NCBI GenBank assembly: GCA_014239955.1
Contig: JAAZXW010000009.1
Coordinates: 106,372-170,371, forward strand
Origin: Methanobacteriota archaeon
GTDB lineage: Archaea > Thermoplasmatota > Poseidoniia > Poseidoniales > Thalassarchaeaceae
Direction: 5' to 3'
Length of the DNA stretch: 64,000 bases
Shown: in pieces, positions 1 through 9,280 of the stretch
Layout: each line of letters begins with the position of its first letter
How positions within the stretch are numbered: the stretch's first letter is position 1
Notes under the pieces: model-generated
What the model was told of the DNA's origin: nothing
The model's input: the letters and a program-made list of their open reading frames with translations, nothing else
Databases searched by the model: none
Translations under genes and position numbers: made by a program

Positions 1-1
1 A

Positions 2-490
2 TTCTATCCGGGTAGTGAGGAAGAGAGGTTTTTGGTCCTCGAGGCAGCAATTGCAAGTAAACCTAGTTGGATTGACTTAGAAGTTGAAATTGATCCTTCC
101 AAGAGGGAAGATTTGGTCAAACTTACGGGAAAAGATACGCAAGTCCTTGCATCCTTGCATTCATTGGATGGGGTTCCTTCAGCATCTGAGATTTCTCAGG
201 ATGTTATGGATGCGCAGGAAATGGGAGATTTGGTCAAAGTCTGTTACCATACAAAAGATAGAAAGGATGCACTCAGGATTTTCGAATCCGCATTGCAGCT
301 GAAGACTTCAGATGCAAATTTTTCATTGATGGGACTGGGCCCAGGGGGGGATTGGGGGCGAATACACGCACCAGTGCTCGGCCAGGACCTTGTCTTTGCA
401 ACAACTGAGTCTGGTTGGCATTTGGCTCAGCAAGGGAGAATAAACGCCTCAGATCTGAGAATCGCATGGGAAGTTCTGGAGTATTCCTAG
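2..490 (+). CDS. aroD: 3-dehydroquinate dehydratase, type I (5' truncated by window edge)
   Basis: This is the C-terminal 162 residues of a type I 3-dehydroquinase, which makes 3-dehydroshikimate in the shikimate pathway through a Schiff-base lysine. The frame is open to base 2, so the start lies outside the window. Family landmarks are visible: IDLE (the conserved Glu strand), ASLHSLDGVP (the active-site His), GDLVKVCY (the Schiff-base Lys strand) and a C-terminal FSLMGLGPGG...AQQGRI that matches the substrate-closing loop and the family's final Gln-containing segment. It ends tail-to-tail against the next gene with no gap. The family assignment rests on motif order and is fairly secure. Confidence 0.85.
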   Translation, partial: FYPGSEEERFLVLEAAIASKPSWIDLEVEIDPSKREDLVKLTGKDTQVLASLHSLDGVPSASEISQDVMDAQEMGDLVKVCYHTKDRKDALRIFESALQLKTSDANFSLMGLGPGGDWGRIHAPVLGQDLVFATTESGWHLAQQGRINASDLRIAWEVLEYS

Positions 491-1393
491 TCATCCGTCC
501 CTCAGGAAAGGAACTTCGATCAATTCTTCGCTCTCTTTTCTACCCAAAGCAGATGAGTGATATTTCCAGTGGATGATTAGTGGGACGATTATGCATGAAA
601 TGGGTAGGGCCCCGATTAGGACATAGGCTGCAGTCTTCGGCAGTGAGAATCTTTCCTCTACATCGATTAGGACCTCCACACTCATGTTTCCAGAGGCCGG
701 GTGATCCCCTTCGCGGCTATTGTCCCACCCATCTAGGACCAAGTGCAAGACTTGTTCGTCCGAGTCGCCGAATCCAGCAAATGACCACGCCGACCCGGAG
801 GAGTCTATCGCTACTGAGAACTCTTTGTAGGACACAGATTCGTAAGCATGGGCATCCCTGAATGGGACCCAAGTAAACAGGTCTCTGTACTCAACCGGGA
901 CGGAATCTAAACCCCCCTCCTCGCAAATCAACTCCCACCCTTCTTCATCACAGTAGAAATCAATGGTGTACATATCCAGGTTCGAGTCAGTTAGGAGATA
1001 GATGTCCCCTTTCGAGCCACCATGGAAGTCAATGCAGAATGTGTATCTCATACCCGGTTCCAGCACCATTGCGATAGTCGTTGCAGACTCATTCTCAACG
1101 TGAATGCCAGGAAATCCATCCCATGCTCCGTCGGACCATTCTGTGCTGATGTCTTTGTCTAGGGCATTCAGCCCCGTGTCCCCTCCATAACCGTACGATC
1201 TACCATTGTCGTATCCGGGAACCCCTACTGACAGGTAATCTCCAGGGTCTTCTGTTGAGTTCCAGTCACTACTAGGGGAAACATCGCAGGATGTCGACTG
1301 GGAACTGACTGGAATCGAGGAAAAAACAATCGAGCTCAGAAGAACTGCAAATAGGAACTGAGCCCCTATCCCGCCTACAATTCCAATTCTCAT
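491..1393 (-). CDS. Secreted, C-terminally membrane-anchored protein of unknown function
   Basis: The protein has 300 residues. The N-terminus (MRIGIVGGIGAQFLFAVLL...) is a signal peptide. Near the C-terminus one hydrophobic segment (YVLIGALPISCIIVPLIIHW) is followed by a basic, polar tail, so the bulk should face outside. The ectodomain is acidic, with several cysteines, and resembles the beta-rich adhesion or pre-peptidase modules common in archaeal surface proteins, but I cannot name a family. Its ATG overlaps the TGA of the PKD-repeat gene upstream by four bases (ATGA), so the two are very likely co-transcribed and translationally coupled. It may be a partner of that larger surface protein. 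Confidence 0.7.
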   Translation of the reverse strand: MRIGIVGGIGAQFLFAVLLSSIVFSSIPVSSQSTSCDVSPSSDWNSTEDPGDYLSVGVPGYDNGRSYGYGGDTGLNALDKDISTEWSDGAWDGFPGIHVENESATTIAMVLEPGMRYTFCIDFHGGSKGDIYLLTDSNLDMYTIDFYCDEEGWELICEEGGLDSVPVEYRDLFTWVPFRDAHAYESVSYKEFSVAIDSSGSAWSFAGFGDSDEQVLHLVLDGWDNSREGDHPASGNMSVEVLIDVEERFSLPKTAAYVLIGALPISCIIVPLIIHWKYHSSALGRKESEELIEVPFLRDG

Positions 1394-4300
1394 TTTCTGC
1401 GCCTCGTTCTAATCGGTCGAACGTACCCCGACTCCGTGTTTGTGCGCTGATCAGAAGTAAGATATCTTGGTTGCGGAGGGGGTCGGTGTTGATCCATGCC
1501 CGGCAGCCCACCTTCCGCCTCGACCTCATCAACGTCGTATTTCTTAGCCATGTCCAGAGCGTCCAATTCCTCTTCGTCCCTCTCCTTGAGGACCATCCAA
1601 CCAAGGATCGCCACCAGTGCCACTAGGAAAAGCAGCCCTGCACTTTCTTTCCCGGGAATAATATCCTCCATTCTCAAGTCGGAGAGTGTCTTTGGGGGCT
1701 TGGTATCTTCTATCGAAATAACTGTAATTACATAGTCCTTTGATTCGCAGACGTTCAATCCATCGCACACAGTAAGTGAAATCCTCACTTCTCCGGGTTC
1801 TTCCCAAGTCTGATTCGAGGTGATCCAGTCATTTCTTGAGTCACCATCACAACCCTCCAGAGTATTGCAATCTTCATCTATGAAGACATTAATGTCCCAA
1901 TCGAATTTCAGTGACCCATTGAGGCTCTTGTCTTTGTCATTGGTGGGATCGCCGTCTCCATCACTGTCGAACAGTGCATCATCATCCAGCCAAGCCACAG
2001 TACCTTCTTCTAAGTCCAGATCCAGGGCTTCACCACTCAAATTAACTAAGTCCCCTACAACAACATACTCGAAAGAAATCGGCCTTGAAGATGTAATTAC
2101 TGGAGCAGTGGAGACTATTACCTTAATCTCTGAAGTATTTGAGTCACCACCCCCAAATCCATCAACTACAGTTAGTCTAACCGTATATTCGCCAGATCTT
2201 TCGTAACTGTGCCATACTTGTGGGCCAGAAGAGGGAGGGCTTGCATCCCCAAAGTCCCAAATCCACTCAACAATGCCATTCCAGCCCGGGTCTTTGATGT
2301 CCGTGGAAGTCTTTCCTTCGAATTCCGGATCTGCATCGAAACTGCCACTTCCATCGAATCTGATGACATCCCCCGGGCCCACGAAAGCCCCACCATCCAT
2401 CGTCCTTGGAATCTTCCAAACCAACTCCCCATCTCCATCACTGGGAATTTCTGTCAACATCCCATCTCCATCACTCGGGCAGCTGAATGAGATAATGGGA
2501 ACCGGCATGGGATTCTGGATATACAGCAGAAACGTCTTCGGTGCCGAATTCAAACCCCTCTCGTCGGTGACGACCAGAGAGGCGCTATAGAGGCCAGGAA
2601 TTGAAAAGGTTCTACTTACAGAAGTTGTATTCTCTATGGCATCCTCTCTGTCTGAGAAAGTCCAGTAGTGAGATAGTGCAGACGTATCGCCATCAGGGTC
2701 GAATGATGAGCTACTGAAAATATAGGCATCCCCTATATCTCCATCCGGAGGTCGTTCGAAAAGTGCCACTGGACGTTGATTTAGGATTTCCACTTCCAAG
2801 TATGCAATGGAAATATTTCCATCGTCATCACTGACCTCCAGTGTCACATTCTTCATCCCCGGTTCCTTCCAGCTAACGATTGGGTTTGCTTCGAACGAAC
2901 TTGTCTCCAAGAAATCCGATGCAAGTGAGACCCCCTGCCCGTCTAAGTTGACCCCTTCTTCGAAAGTCCACCTGTATTCGACAATAATACCATCTTCGTC
3001 CTCGAAAATCTCAGGCATTTCTAGTGGAGTTACTGCAAAGGCCTCCAATTTTTCCGAGAATATCTGGTAAGGTTCTCTGTTCATAACTGTTACTAGCAGC
3101 GTCTTCTGTGATGACTGGAGTCCATCACTAACCATGAGCTCTAGGGAGTAAACAGTCCCTTCGCCGCTACCATCTATCCACGAGTGCCCAAATTCGAAGA
3201 GTCCAGTTCCAGAGTCAGAAGAACCATCCCCCCAATCCCATGAGAAAAATAATTTGTCTATGGGGACGTTGTCAGTCGTGCCATATGCAGAAAATTGAAC
3301 TCTCTGATTTGTCTGTACAGTCAATTCATCCTGAATCGCCAATCCATCAACGGAAATCTCAGGAATTGGTTCAGAGGTGTCATTCACTGAAATTGCCCAT
3401 GACTCTGAATCAGAAAAGTAACTCCCCTGATCCATTACAAGCAGAGTAATAGTGTAATTTCCTTCTCCTATGAATGAATGAATAGGGTTCTTCAAGCTTG
3501 AAGAGTTTCCATCCCCTAGATCCCAGATGTACGATTGGGGAGTTTCATTGTGGCCGAAAGAACCGTTTTGAAAACCGAATCCCCACGAATCGTAACCCCC
3601 TCCAAAGATGTATGTGGGCGTCCAAGTCTGAGTCTCATTGGATGAGATTGATCCAGATCCTACAGGTTTCATGTTGAAAATCTGCTGAGGAAGTGATTGG
3701 GCAATGTCCTGCAACTCCCCAGTAATGTCTCTGGCCTTAGCCGTGAATGACCAATCACTGGTAAAAGGCGGAGTAAACCATGCTGAGCGAATTTCTGGCT
3801 CAGAGTTTCCTACAGAGATCATGAAATCTGCAGAATCATACAGTGTGTTGTCGGTATAAGCTGAGAATTCTACAGACAAAGACTCCGAAAACGCACTTGA
3901 ACTCAGGCTCATGCCAATTTCCACGCTATCTTCCAGAGTGTCGCCATCCCGATCGAAACCCACGATCGAATCGATCGAGACTTCTGCAGGGCTTGTAACC
4001 TGGCTTGCACTTACGGTAAACGATCCGGAGGGATAATTTCCTCCCGAAAGAACACCACAATTTGCAAAGTCAAAATCACAGTCATCTACAAGGGAGTTGT
4101 ACCAGACAAGGAGCAATACGTCAGAGGTAGTGTTTCCAAATCCGTGAACTAGGCCGGTCCCCCTTCCGTCGTTTGAGTCAATCCTCAGCCTCTCCATGGT
4201 CCAAGTACCGGAAGAGTCCTCTTTCGATAGAATGGCACCCTCGAAGCCAAATCGGTCAGGTTGAACCATTATGCTCAATGGATACCCATCCCCTTGCGTG

Positions 4301-5328
4301 AATCTGAAAGATTTGAGCCCCCATCCTTCTATTGAGTGTCCGGACGATTGCCATGCCTCGGACCACTGGTCGTTCTCGACACTGACAGTTCCTTTGCAGA
4401 AGCCACCGGTGGAGCAGTCATCAACCAAGTCAATTTCGGAGAAACCAAACGCGCCTTGCGCACTATCTAGGGTGACTGCAGCACTGAAGTTCGCAAATAT
4501 CTCACTCATTGAAGTCCCTATTGGGGTTGAACCTGGACCGGGATTCCTAGCTAGGTTCTCAATTCCGTTGCCTCCTAGGGAGCCATCCGAGACCAACTGT
4601 CTAATCGAGGTCGGACCGCCTAGTTTGTCTGCTAAGTAAGACATGAAAAGGAAACTAGAACCTCTATCAGAATCCCTCTCATCCCACCACCTCAAACTGG
4701 TGTTGGAGTTCAATGTCCACGAGTTCGACCTCTCCTCAAGTTCCGGAGACGCTCCGAAGCTAAGGAACTCAGATAGTCCTGCAGTGCCCTCATCGACCCA
4801 TATGTATTCGAAAGGATCCATCTCGTGATGAATCAATTGTCCGAACTCATGGGCCATGACGCTATTCCTTTCTGGAAGGTCATCAATGTCTAGGAAAATT
4901 GACTCACGTAACGATGAAACTCCAGATTCAAAATACCCTTCTTCCCCTCCAGGACCGTCTATGGATAGGATGGCTATTTCTATCTGGCAATTGTCATCAA
5001 TATCGGGCGGCGCTCCGAAGTAGTTTGTGGTGGAGGGGAATATAATCGACTCCCAGTTTGACACAATGTCATTCAAGATGGTGGACGAAACAATCTGCTC
5101 GTCTTCCACGAAAATTGCAGCATTGGAGGAAATTTTCTCTACAGTGACAGAAAATGTGCCGTCACTGGTTGTCATGTTGTCGGCATCATCCACCGACCAA
5201 GTATTCAGGCAGCTTCTTGGTTGTCCTTCCGTGCTTCCTAAAGCACCGGGGGATAGTAAAACCACCAGTAGTGAAACCACGGTCAACACGGTCTTCCTAG
5301 TAGTGTTGATTTCCGAACTGCCACCCAT
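1390..5328 (-). CDS. Giant secreted PKD-repeat protein with degenerate M6/M30-like metallopeptidase domain
   Basis: I chose the ATG at 5328, giving 1312 residues, because it opens directly into a signal peptide (TVLTVVSLLVVLLSPGALG). An in-frame GTG at 5406 would add 26 basic residues in front. The N-terminal third resembles secreted zinc metallopeptidases of the immune-inhibitor-A/hyicolysin type, with HEFGQLIHH followed by WVDEG. The HExxH motif reads HEFGQ, so a metal-binding His is replaced by Gln. Downstream are about five PKD-type beta domains with WDLGDG, WDWGDGS and WDFGD signatures. The C-terminus has a membrane helix (LLFLVALVAILGWMVL) and a charged cytosolic tail. It is likely a surface adhesin or inactive protease. 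It heads an operon with the next secreted gene. Confidence 0.8.
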   Translation of the reverse strand: MGGSSEINTTRKTVLTVVSLLVVLLSPGALGSTEGQPRSCLNTWSVDDADNMTTSDGTFSVTVEKISSNAAIFVEDEQIVSSTILNDIVSNWESIIFPSTTNYFGAPPDIDDNCQIEIAILSIDGPGGEEGYFESGVSSLRESIFLDIDDLPERNSVMAHEFGQLIHHEMDPFEYIWVDEGTAGLSEFLSFGASPELEERSNSWTLNSNTSLRWWDERDSDRGSSFLFMSYLADKLGGPTSIRQLVSDGSLGGNGIENLARNPGPGSTPIGTSMSEIFANFSAAVTLDSAQGAFGFSEIDLVDDCSTGGFCKGTVSVENDQWSEAWQSSGHSIEGWGLKSFRFTQGDGYPLSIMVQPDRFGFEGAILSKEDSSGTWTMERLRIDSNDGRGTGLVHGFGNTTSDVLLLVWYNSLVDDCDFDFANCGVLSGGNYPSGSFTVSASQVTSPAEVSIDSIVGFDRDGDTLEDSVEIGMSLSSSAFSESLSVEFSAYTDNTLYDSADFMISVGNSEPEIRSAWFTPPFTSDWSFTAKARDITGELQDIAQSLPQQIFNMKPVGSGSISSNETQTWTPTYIFGGGYDSWGFGFQNGSFGHNETPQSYIWDLGDGNSSSLKNPIHSFIGEGNYTITLLVMDQGSYFSDSESWAISVNDTSEPIPEISVDGLAIQDELTVQTNQRVQFSAYGTTDNVPIDKLFFSWDWGDGSSDSGTGLFEFGHSWIDGSGEGTVYSLELMVSDGLQSSQKTLLVTVMNREPYQIFSEKLEAFAVTPLEMPEIFEDEDGIIVEYRWTFEEGVNLDGQGVSLASDFLETSSFEANPIVSWKEPGMKNVTLEVSDDDGNISIAYLEVEILNQRPVALFERPPDGDIGDAYIFSSSSFDPDGDTSALSHYWTFSDREDAIENTTSVSRTFSIPGLYSASLVVTDERGLNSAPKTFLLYIQNPMPVPIISFSCPSDGDGMLTEIPSDGDGELVWKIPRTMDGGAFVGPGDVIRFDGSGSFDADPEFEGKTSTDIKDPGWNGIVEWIWDFGDASPPSSGPQVWHSYERSGEYTVRLTVVDGFGGGDSNTSEIKVIVSTAPVITSSRPISFEYVVVGDLVNLSGEALDLDLEEGTVAWLDDDALFDSDGDGDPTNDKDKSLNGSLKFDWDINVFIDEDCNTLEGCDGDSRNDWITSNQTWEEPGEVRISLTVCDGLNVCESKDYVITVISIEDTKPPKTLSDLRMEDIIPGKESAGLLFLVALVAILGWMVLKERDEEELDALDMAKKYDVDEVEAEGGLPGMDQHRPPPQPRYLTSDQRTNTESGYVRPIRTRRRK

Positions 5329-5372
5329 AACTAGCACCTTGTTCACCAATCTGCTCAAAACTGTTCGAGGAC

Positions 5373-5382
5373 GTATTTTAAC
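5373..5382 (+). promoter_or_regulatory. TATA-like box for the glutaminyl cyclase gene
   Basis: GTATTTTAAC lies with its centre about 27 bases before the ATG at 5405. This is the archaeal TATA-to-start distance, so transcription would begin at or next to the start codon (leaderless mRNA). It supports 5405 over the in-frame ATG at 5387. It was read by eye and is not a scored motif. Confidence 0.45.
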
Positions 5383-5404
5383 ATCGATGGAGCATCGTTC
5401 GTAC

Positions 5405-6337
5405 ATGGGAGGGGGTCTAGGGGCATCAATCGTCCCCGTTGCCCTGCTCCTCCTTCTCCTTTCTACTCATTCTACAGGTGCAGAAAATTTTCAATTAGCC
5501 GAAGAAAGAGATGTTGAGATTTTGCGTACAATACCTCACAACTCTTCTTCTTTCACACAAGGTCTTGAAGCACAAGGTAAGTCAATTTTCGAGAGCTCAG
5601 GTCTTTACGGGCATTCGAGACTAAGTGAGATTGATTCACAAAATGGAGAGGTAATTAGGCAGGTATCAATAGATGACTCTTACTTTGGAGAAGGGATTAC
5701 CGTAAAGGATCAGTCGATCATAATGTTGACTTGGAGGGAAGGCGTAGCATTAGAATTCGATATCTCCAATTTCAGCATAATAGGAAACTTCAGTTTCGAA
5801 GGAGAGGGTTGGGGGTTATGCTACAATGGTGAGCACATGGTAACCTCAAACGGCACATCTGAGCTTTCATTCAGAGACCCCAATAGCTTCGAAACCGATT
5901 TCACAGTTCTTGTCACGTGGGACGGCAATCCAGTCTCAAACCTAAATGAATTGGAGTGCGTCGATGAAAAAATATATGCAAACGTTTGGATGGAGGACAC
6001 CATTTTGGAAATTTCCTCTACTTCCGGGGCAGTGAAGTCTTATGCTTCCCCAATTTCAATCTCTTCTGCACAGGGAAACAGTTCTGAAGAGGTCTTGAAT
6101 GGCATTGCATTTGATCAGAATTCCGGAGGGTTCTGGATCACTGGGAAGAATTGGACGGAGATGTACTTGGTAAATTTCACAATTCCGGAAGTAATATTGA
6201 GTCCCGATGAACCCCTCGGATATCCAATCTTGGTTGCGGCCTCAGGAGTCACAATCGTATCGGCAATCTTACTATTTCGAATAACCCTCCATAAGAAAGA
6301 ACCAGAAACGCCCAACTTCAAGGACTCCCATCGTTAG
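5405..6337 (+). CDS. Secreted glutaminyl-peptide cyclotransferase (plant/bacterial propeller type)
   Basis: The protein has 310 residues. Glutaminyl cyclases convert N-terminal Gln to pyroglutamate, releasing ammonia. The sequence carries the five-bladed propeller family's signatures: PHNSSSFTQGL near the start, ESSGLYGHS, YFGEGIT, a WGLCYNG block, NLNELECVDEKIYANVW and LNGIAFD...FWITGKNW. There is a signal peptide (VPVALLLLLLSTHSTGA) and a C-terminal membrane helix (ILVAASGVTIVSAILLF), so the enzyme faces outside. The start at 5405 is supported by TATA spacing; ATG 5387 is the alternative. The gene is divergent from the PKD-repeat surface gene and eight bases ahead of the next membrane-protein gene. 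It may cap N-termini of exported proteins. Confidence 0.88.
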   Translation: MGGGLGASIVPVALLLLLLSTHSTGAENFQLAEERDVEILRTIPHNSSSFTQGLEAQGKSIFESSGLYGHSRLSEIDSQNGEVIRQVSIDDSYFGEGITVKDQSIIMLTWREGVALEFDISNFSIIGNFSFEGEGWGLCYNGEHMVTSNGTSELSFRDPNSFETDFTVLVTWDGNPVSNLNELECVDEKIYANVWMEDTILEISSTSGAVKSYASPISISSAQGNSSEEVLNGIAFDQNSGGFWITGKNWTEMYLVNFTIPEVILSPDEPLGYPILVAASGVTIVSAILLFRITLHKKEPETPNFKDSHR

Positions 6338-6345
6338 GGCATACC

Positions 6346-7086
6346 GTGGCCGATGAAGATGACGAGGGGGGTATCGACCTCGAGTACTTCCTAGAAGACA
6401 TGGCGGGCGAGCCATCAACCCGCGTTGCTGGGGCTATTTTGATAATCATCGGAAGCCTTCTCGGTGTGCAGCTAGGGATTCTTCTGGTCTCAGCAAACCC
6501 GGATGAAATTCTCTCAAGTACTCTAGACTCATCCGACGAGTATTCAGATGTATCCGGAATAGTCATCTCTGAACTTTCTGGAAACGACTCGGGTGGAGAA
6601 CCAATAGAAGGGGTAAGGGTGAGGCTTCTTTCCATTGAGGGCGCAACTACGGGTAAGGAGTCATTCACGGATTCCAATGGGCGATTCTCTATTCCCGAAA
6701 TCCGCAGAGAATCTGCTCTGCTATCATTTACTCACCCTGGGAACAATACGACCAAGTTGTATTTCGTACCAGGTGACGAAGCTCAGATCGTTATCACCAT
6801 GTCCGAAGGAAACGGCGAGAATGTAATTGACATGCGCGGAGAGAGCCATCAGGCCCAGTCCGTTTCCATTGCTACTGCTATTGCCTTACTAACCGTTCTT
6901 CTTGGGCTAACTGGATTCTACGGCGGCGTCGAGGCATATCGAGGCAATAGTTACAGGAGATCATGGTGGCTTTCCTTCCTCGGTCTCTGGAGCAGGGGGA
7001 TGATTTTCATCGGACCACTGCTTATTTTGATCGGAATGGGACTAGTGACATTGTCTAAGGAACAGTTTTCCGGTAGTCGCCATTAG
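6346..7086 (+). CDS. Membrane protein with carboxypeptidase-regulatory-like beta domain
   Basis: The protein has 246 residues and starts at GTG, eight bases after the cyclase stop. The acidic N-terminus (DEDDEGG) is followed by a membrane helix (GAILIIIGSLLGVQLGILLV). A single extracellular beta-sandwich at about residues 70-150 resembles the carboxypeptidase regulatory-like / transthyretin-like fold (VSGIVIS...GVRVRLLS...TDSNGRFSIPEI). Two further helices follow (ATAIALLTVLLGLTGFYGG and GMIFIGPLLILIGMGLVTL). The function is unknown. Its position suggests co-expression with the secreted cyclase and the kinase-like gene downstream. Confidence 0.7.
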   Translation: MADEDDEGGIDLEYFLEDMAGEPSTRVAGAILIIIGSLLGVQLGILLVSANPDEILSSTLDSSDEYSDVSGIVISELSGNDSGGEPIEGVRVRLLSIEGATTGKESFTDSNGRFSIPEIRRESALLSFTHPGNNTTKLYFVPGDEAQIVITMSEGNGENVIDMRGESHQAQSVSIATAIALLTVLLGLTGFYGGVEAYRGNSYRRSWWLSFLGLWSRGMIFIGPLLILIGMGLVTLSKEQFSGSRH

Positions 7087-7102
7087 GCATCGTGAGAGTC
7101 GC

Positions 7103-8446
7103 ATGTATCTGTTCTCAATTGAAGGCGGGGATGGCAGTGGAAAGGGCCTGGCAACACAGATAGTGAACGAGGTTCTACAGTCAGAGTTTTGCTTCACTTC
7201 CGTAGAAGCTACTGCCGAACCTCGGAGGGGCCACGCACTGGGTAGGCTGGCAATAGAATCAGTAAGGAGGCAGAAACTAACTCCTGCTGAGGAGGCAGGA
7301 CTGTTCGCAGCAGATAGGCTGGACCATTCCCATGGCTGGATTCTACCACGCCTACAAGAGGGGAAGGCAGTAGTAAGTGGCAGGAATATCCACTCTTCTC
7401 TTGTTTACCAAGGAATAGTCGGTGGAATTGGTTTGGAGAGAACTGCCCAGATGAATTCCGCGGCATTAATTCCGGATCTTTGTATTTGGGTGGATTGCGA
7501 TCCGGAAATAGCTCTGGAGAGAATCAGAAAAGGTACACTCCGTGGTCTTTCTAGCAAGGAAGAGTACTTTGAGACGTCAGAATTACAGATTCGTATAAGG
7601 GATGGATATAGGCAACTACTATCTGGAGATTTGGAAATGCCCACGCCATTTGACATGGGGGCAATATTGGGTCCGATTTCAAACGAGGGGACTCAGGGTC
7701 AGCTTCGTAATTCTCTGAAAGAGGCAATTCGCTCTTTCATGAATAGTAGACCAAATCCAATAAATGTCGAAACGGAGCAAGTCGACCAATTCCAGATTAG
7801 GTCTATGGTCAGAGAATCACAAAATCAAAGCATACTTTCTGATATTGGGATTGCACCAGCAAAGACAAAATTGGGGTGGTTGGATGGGAAAGCACCGTGG
7901 AAAATACTCAAATCTGCGCAGGAGAGTCACAATAAGTTCCTCTCCTCAATGGAAGAAGAACCCCCGAACCGCCAGAATAATCCAAAAAATATCCTTAACC
8001 ACTCAATGTCTTCTGTCTGTGGGACCCTTTCTCTCATTAATTCTGCCGAGATCTCTGAACTAAGGGCTGCCATGGGCCCAGTCCGGTGCGTATCCAAGAG
8101 GCACACACAGAGGATTATCCAGTTCCTTGAAGAATTGGGTTGGGTGTACCGGAGGAAGACTCTAGTCGGCCGCGAGGCGCCTAAGTCCCATCTTAGGGAT
8201 GAAAACCTCGCGTTCGGACGACTCGTTCTTGCAATCTGGCCGCTCAGGCAGGCAATCAGGAAATGGCAGTCACTCAATCCTGGGACTCACGTTCGCTTCT
8301 CGATGGGGCAGATAATCAAATCTGGACGTCACGAACGTGCATTAGTGGATACAATCAGTCGCTTGACGATTCTGGGTAGTGGCTTCGAGGGCAAGTCACC
8401 ACCGGATAACATCGAATCCCTGGTCGATTGGTGGCTGGGAAAGTGA
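7103..8446 (+). CDS. Thymidylate kinase-like protein with large unidentified C-terminal domain
   Basis: Residues 1 to about 210 match thymidylate kinase, which phosphorylates dTMP. They include EGGDGSGKG as the P-loop (residues 7-15), DRLDHSHGWILPRLQEGK, and a catalytic-loop equivalent VVSGRNIHSSLVYQG. Ordinary Tmk has DR(Y/H) where this has GRN (93-95), so the catalytic Asp appears lost, and the P-loop has KG instead of K(S/T). About 235 more residues follow, roughly double the family length. They contain a predicted helical, winged-helix-like stretch (SKRHTQRIIQFLEELGWVYR) that I do not recognise. It may be a moonlighting or regulatory Tmk paralogue. Whether the kinase is active is doubtful. 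Confidence 0.72.
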   Translation: MYLFSIEGGDGSGKGLATQIVNEVLQSEFCFTSVEATAEPRRGHALGRLAIESVRRQKLTPAEEAGLFAADRLDHSHGWILPRLQEGKAVVSGRNIHSSLVYQGIVGGIGLERTAQMNSAALIPDLCIWVDCDPEIALERIRKGTLRGLSSKEEYFETSELQIRIRDGYRQLLSGDLEMPTPFDMGAILGPISNEGTQGQLRNSLKEAIRSFMNSRPNPINVETEQVDQFQIRSMVRESQNQSILSDIGIAPAKTKLGWLDGKAPWKILKSAQESHNKFLSSMEEEPPNRQNNPKNILNHSMSSVCGTLSLINSAEISELRAAMGPVRCVSKRHTQRIIQFLEELGWVYRRKTLVGREAPKSHLRDENLAFGRLVLAIWPLRQAIRKWQSLNPGTHVRFSMGQIIKSGRHERALVDTISRLTILGSGFEGKSPPDNIESLVDWWLGK

Positions 8447-8448
8447 AA

Positions 8449-9195
8449 TCACTTGACGACTAGTCTAGAACCCGCGGGAAGGGTGACGCCCCCAGCATCT
8501 TGAAAGAACCTGGGCCTGGCGGAGAAGGCTGAACAGAACCACCACCCCCCCACTACTCCAGATCCTGCCCCAGTAACTATTCTGAGCATGTTGTTAGACT
8601 CATATGAATCAAGAAGCAATTGAGTGAAACCATCTATCCCCATTGGGATTAATCCCAGTGCCATAATCGACAGCATCACTATCATCCTCCTGTCCTTCTC
8701 GTAAATCCCGTGGAGCCATTTGTCCGGGAGAACTGAAAGGAAACTATCCCTGACCGTCCATCTGTTGAAGCCCCTGAGTCCGAAAAACAAACAACCAATG
8801 GAAAAACCCAGTAAAATTCCGATATCTCTTGCACACACTGGCATCTGATTTCCATTTATTTCCCACGATCTCTCATGCTTCTGATGGCAATTCAAATCTC
8901 CAAATCCGTATGCTAGTGCCCAAACTGGGTTCAATTCACTCCACGCAAATACTCCTCCATGCAGTGCCTGGTCATGACCAACAGAACCCCCTTCTCCATG
9001 TTCGTCGTTTCCCCAACTACTTTCGAATGCGTAATCAATAGCATTCGCGCGCCCTGAGAGCTCTGGGATCGAATCAGAAGGAAGCAAATAGGGGGCGAGG
9101 AAGCATAATGCTAGATATCCAAATGCGACTCCGCCCAGAATTCCAGAGACCTTGTTCTCAAGCCTCCTATCTCGCAAGCCGTTTTTCTGAAGCAT
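8449..9195 (-). CDS. DUF2085-family integral membrane protein
   Basis: The protein has 248 residues with about five membrane helices. The central region shows the DUF2085 pattern: CHQKHERSW, then MPVCARDIGILLGF, then LIPMGIDGFTQLL, then SNNMLRIVTGAGSGVVGG. The conserved Cys/His residues lie next to helices, as in the family. The biochemical role of DUF2085 is not established; metal or thiol chemistry at the membrane is only a guess from the Cys/His pattern. It is convergent with the Tmk-like gene, two bases apart, and lies downstream of the suf operon. Confidence 0.75.
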   Translation of the reverse strand: MLQKNGLRDRRLENKVSGILGGVAFGYLALCFLAPYLLPSDSIPELSGRANAIDYAFESSWGNDEHGEGGSVGHDQALHGGVFAWSELNPVWALAYGFGDLNCHQKHERSWEINGNQMPVCARDIGILLGFSIGCLFFGLRGFNRWTVRDSFLSVLPDKWLHGIYEKDRRMIVMLSIMALGLIPMGIDGFTQLLLDSYESNNMLRIVTGAGSGVVGGWWFCSAFSARPRFFQDAGGVTLPAGSRLVVK

Positions 9196-9280
9196 CTCTC
9201 TCGTTTGCTGCTGAAATGGCCGCCCTCATAGATGTCACTAATTCACCGTCTGTCAAAACAATCAAAATCAATATGAAAAT

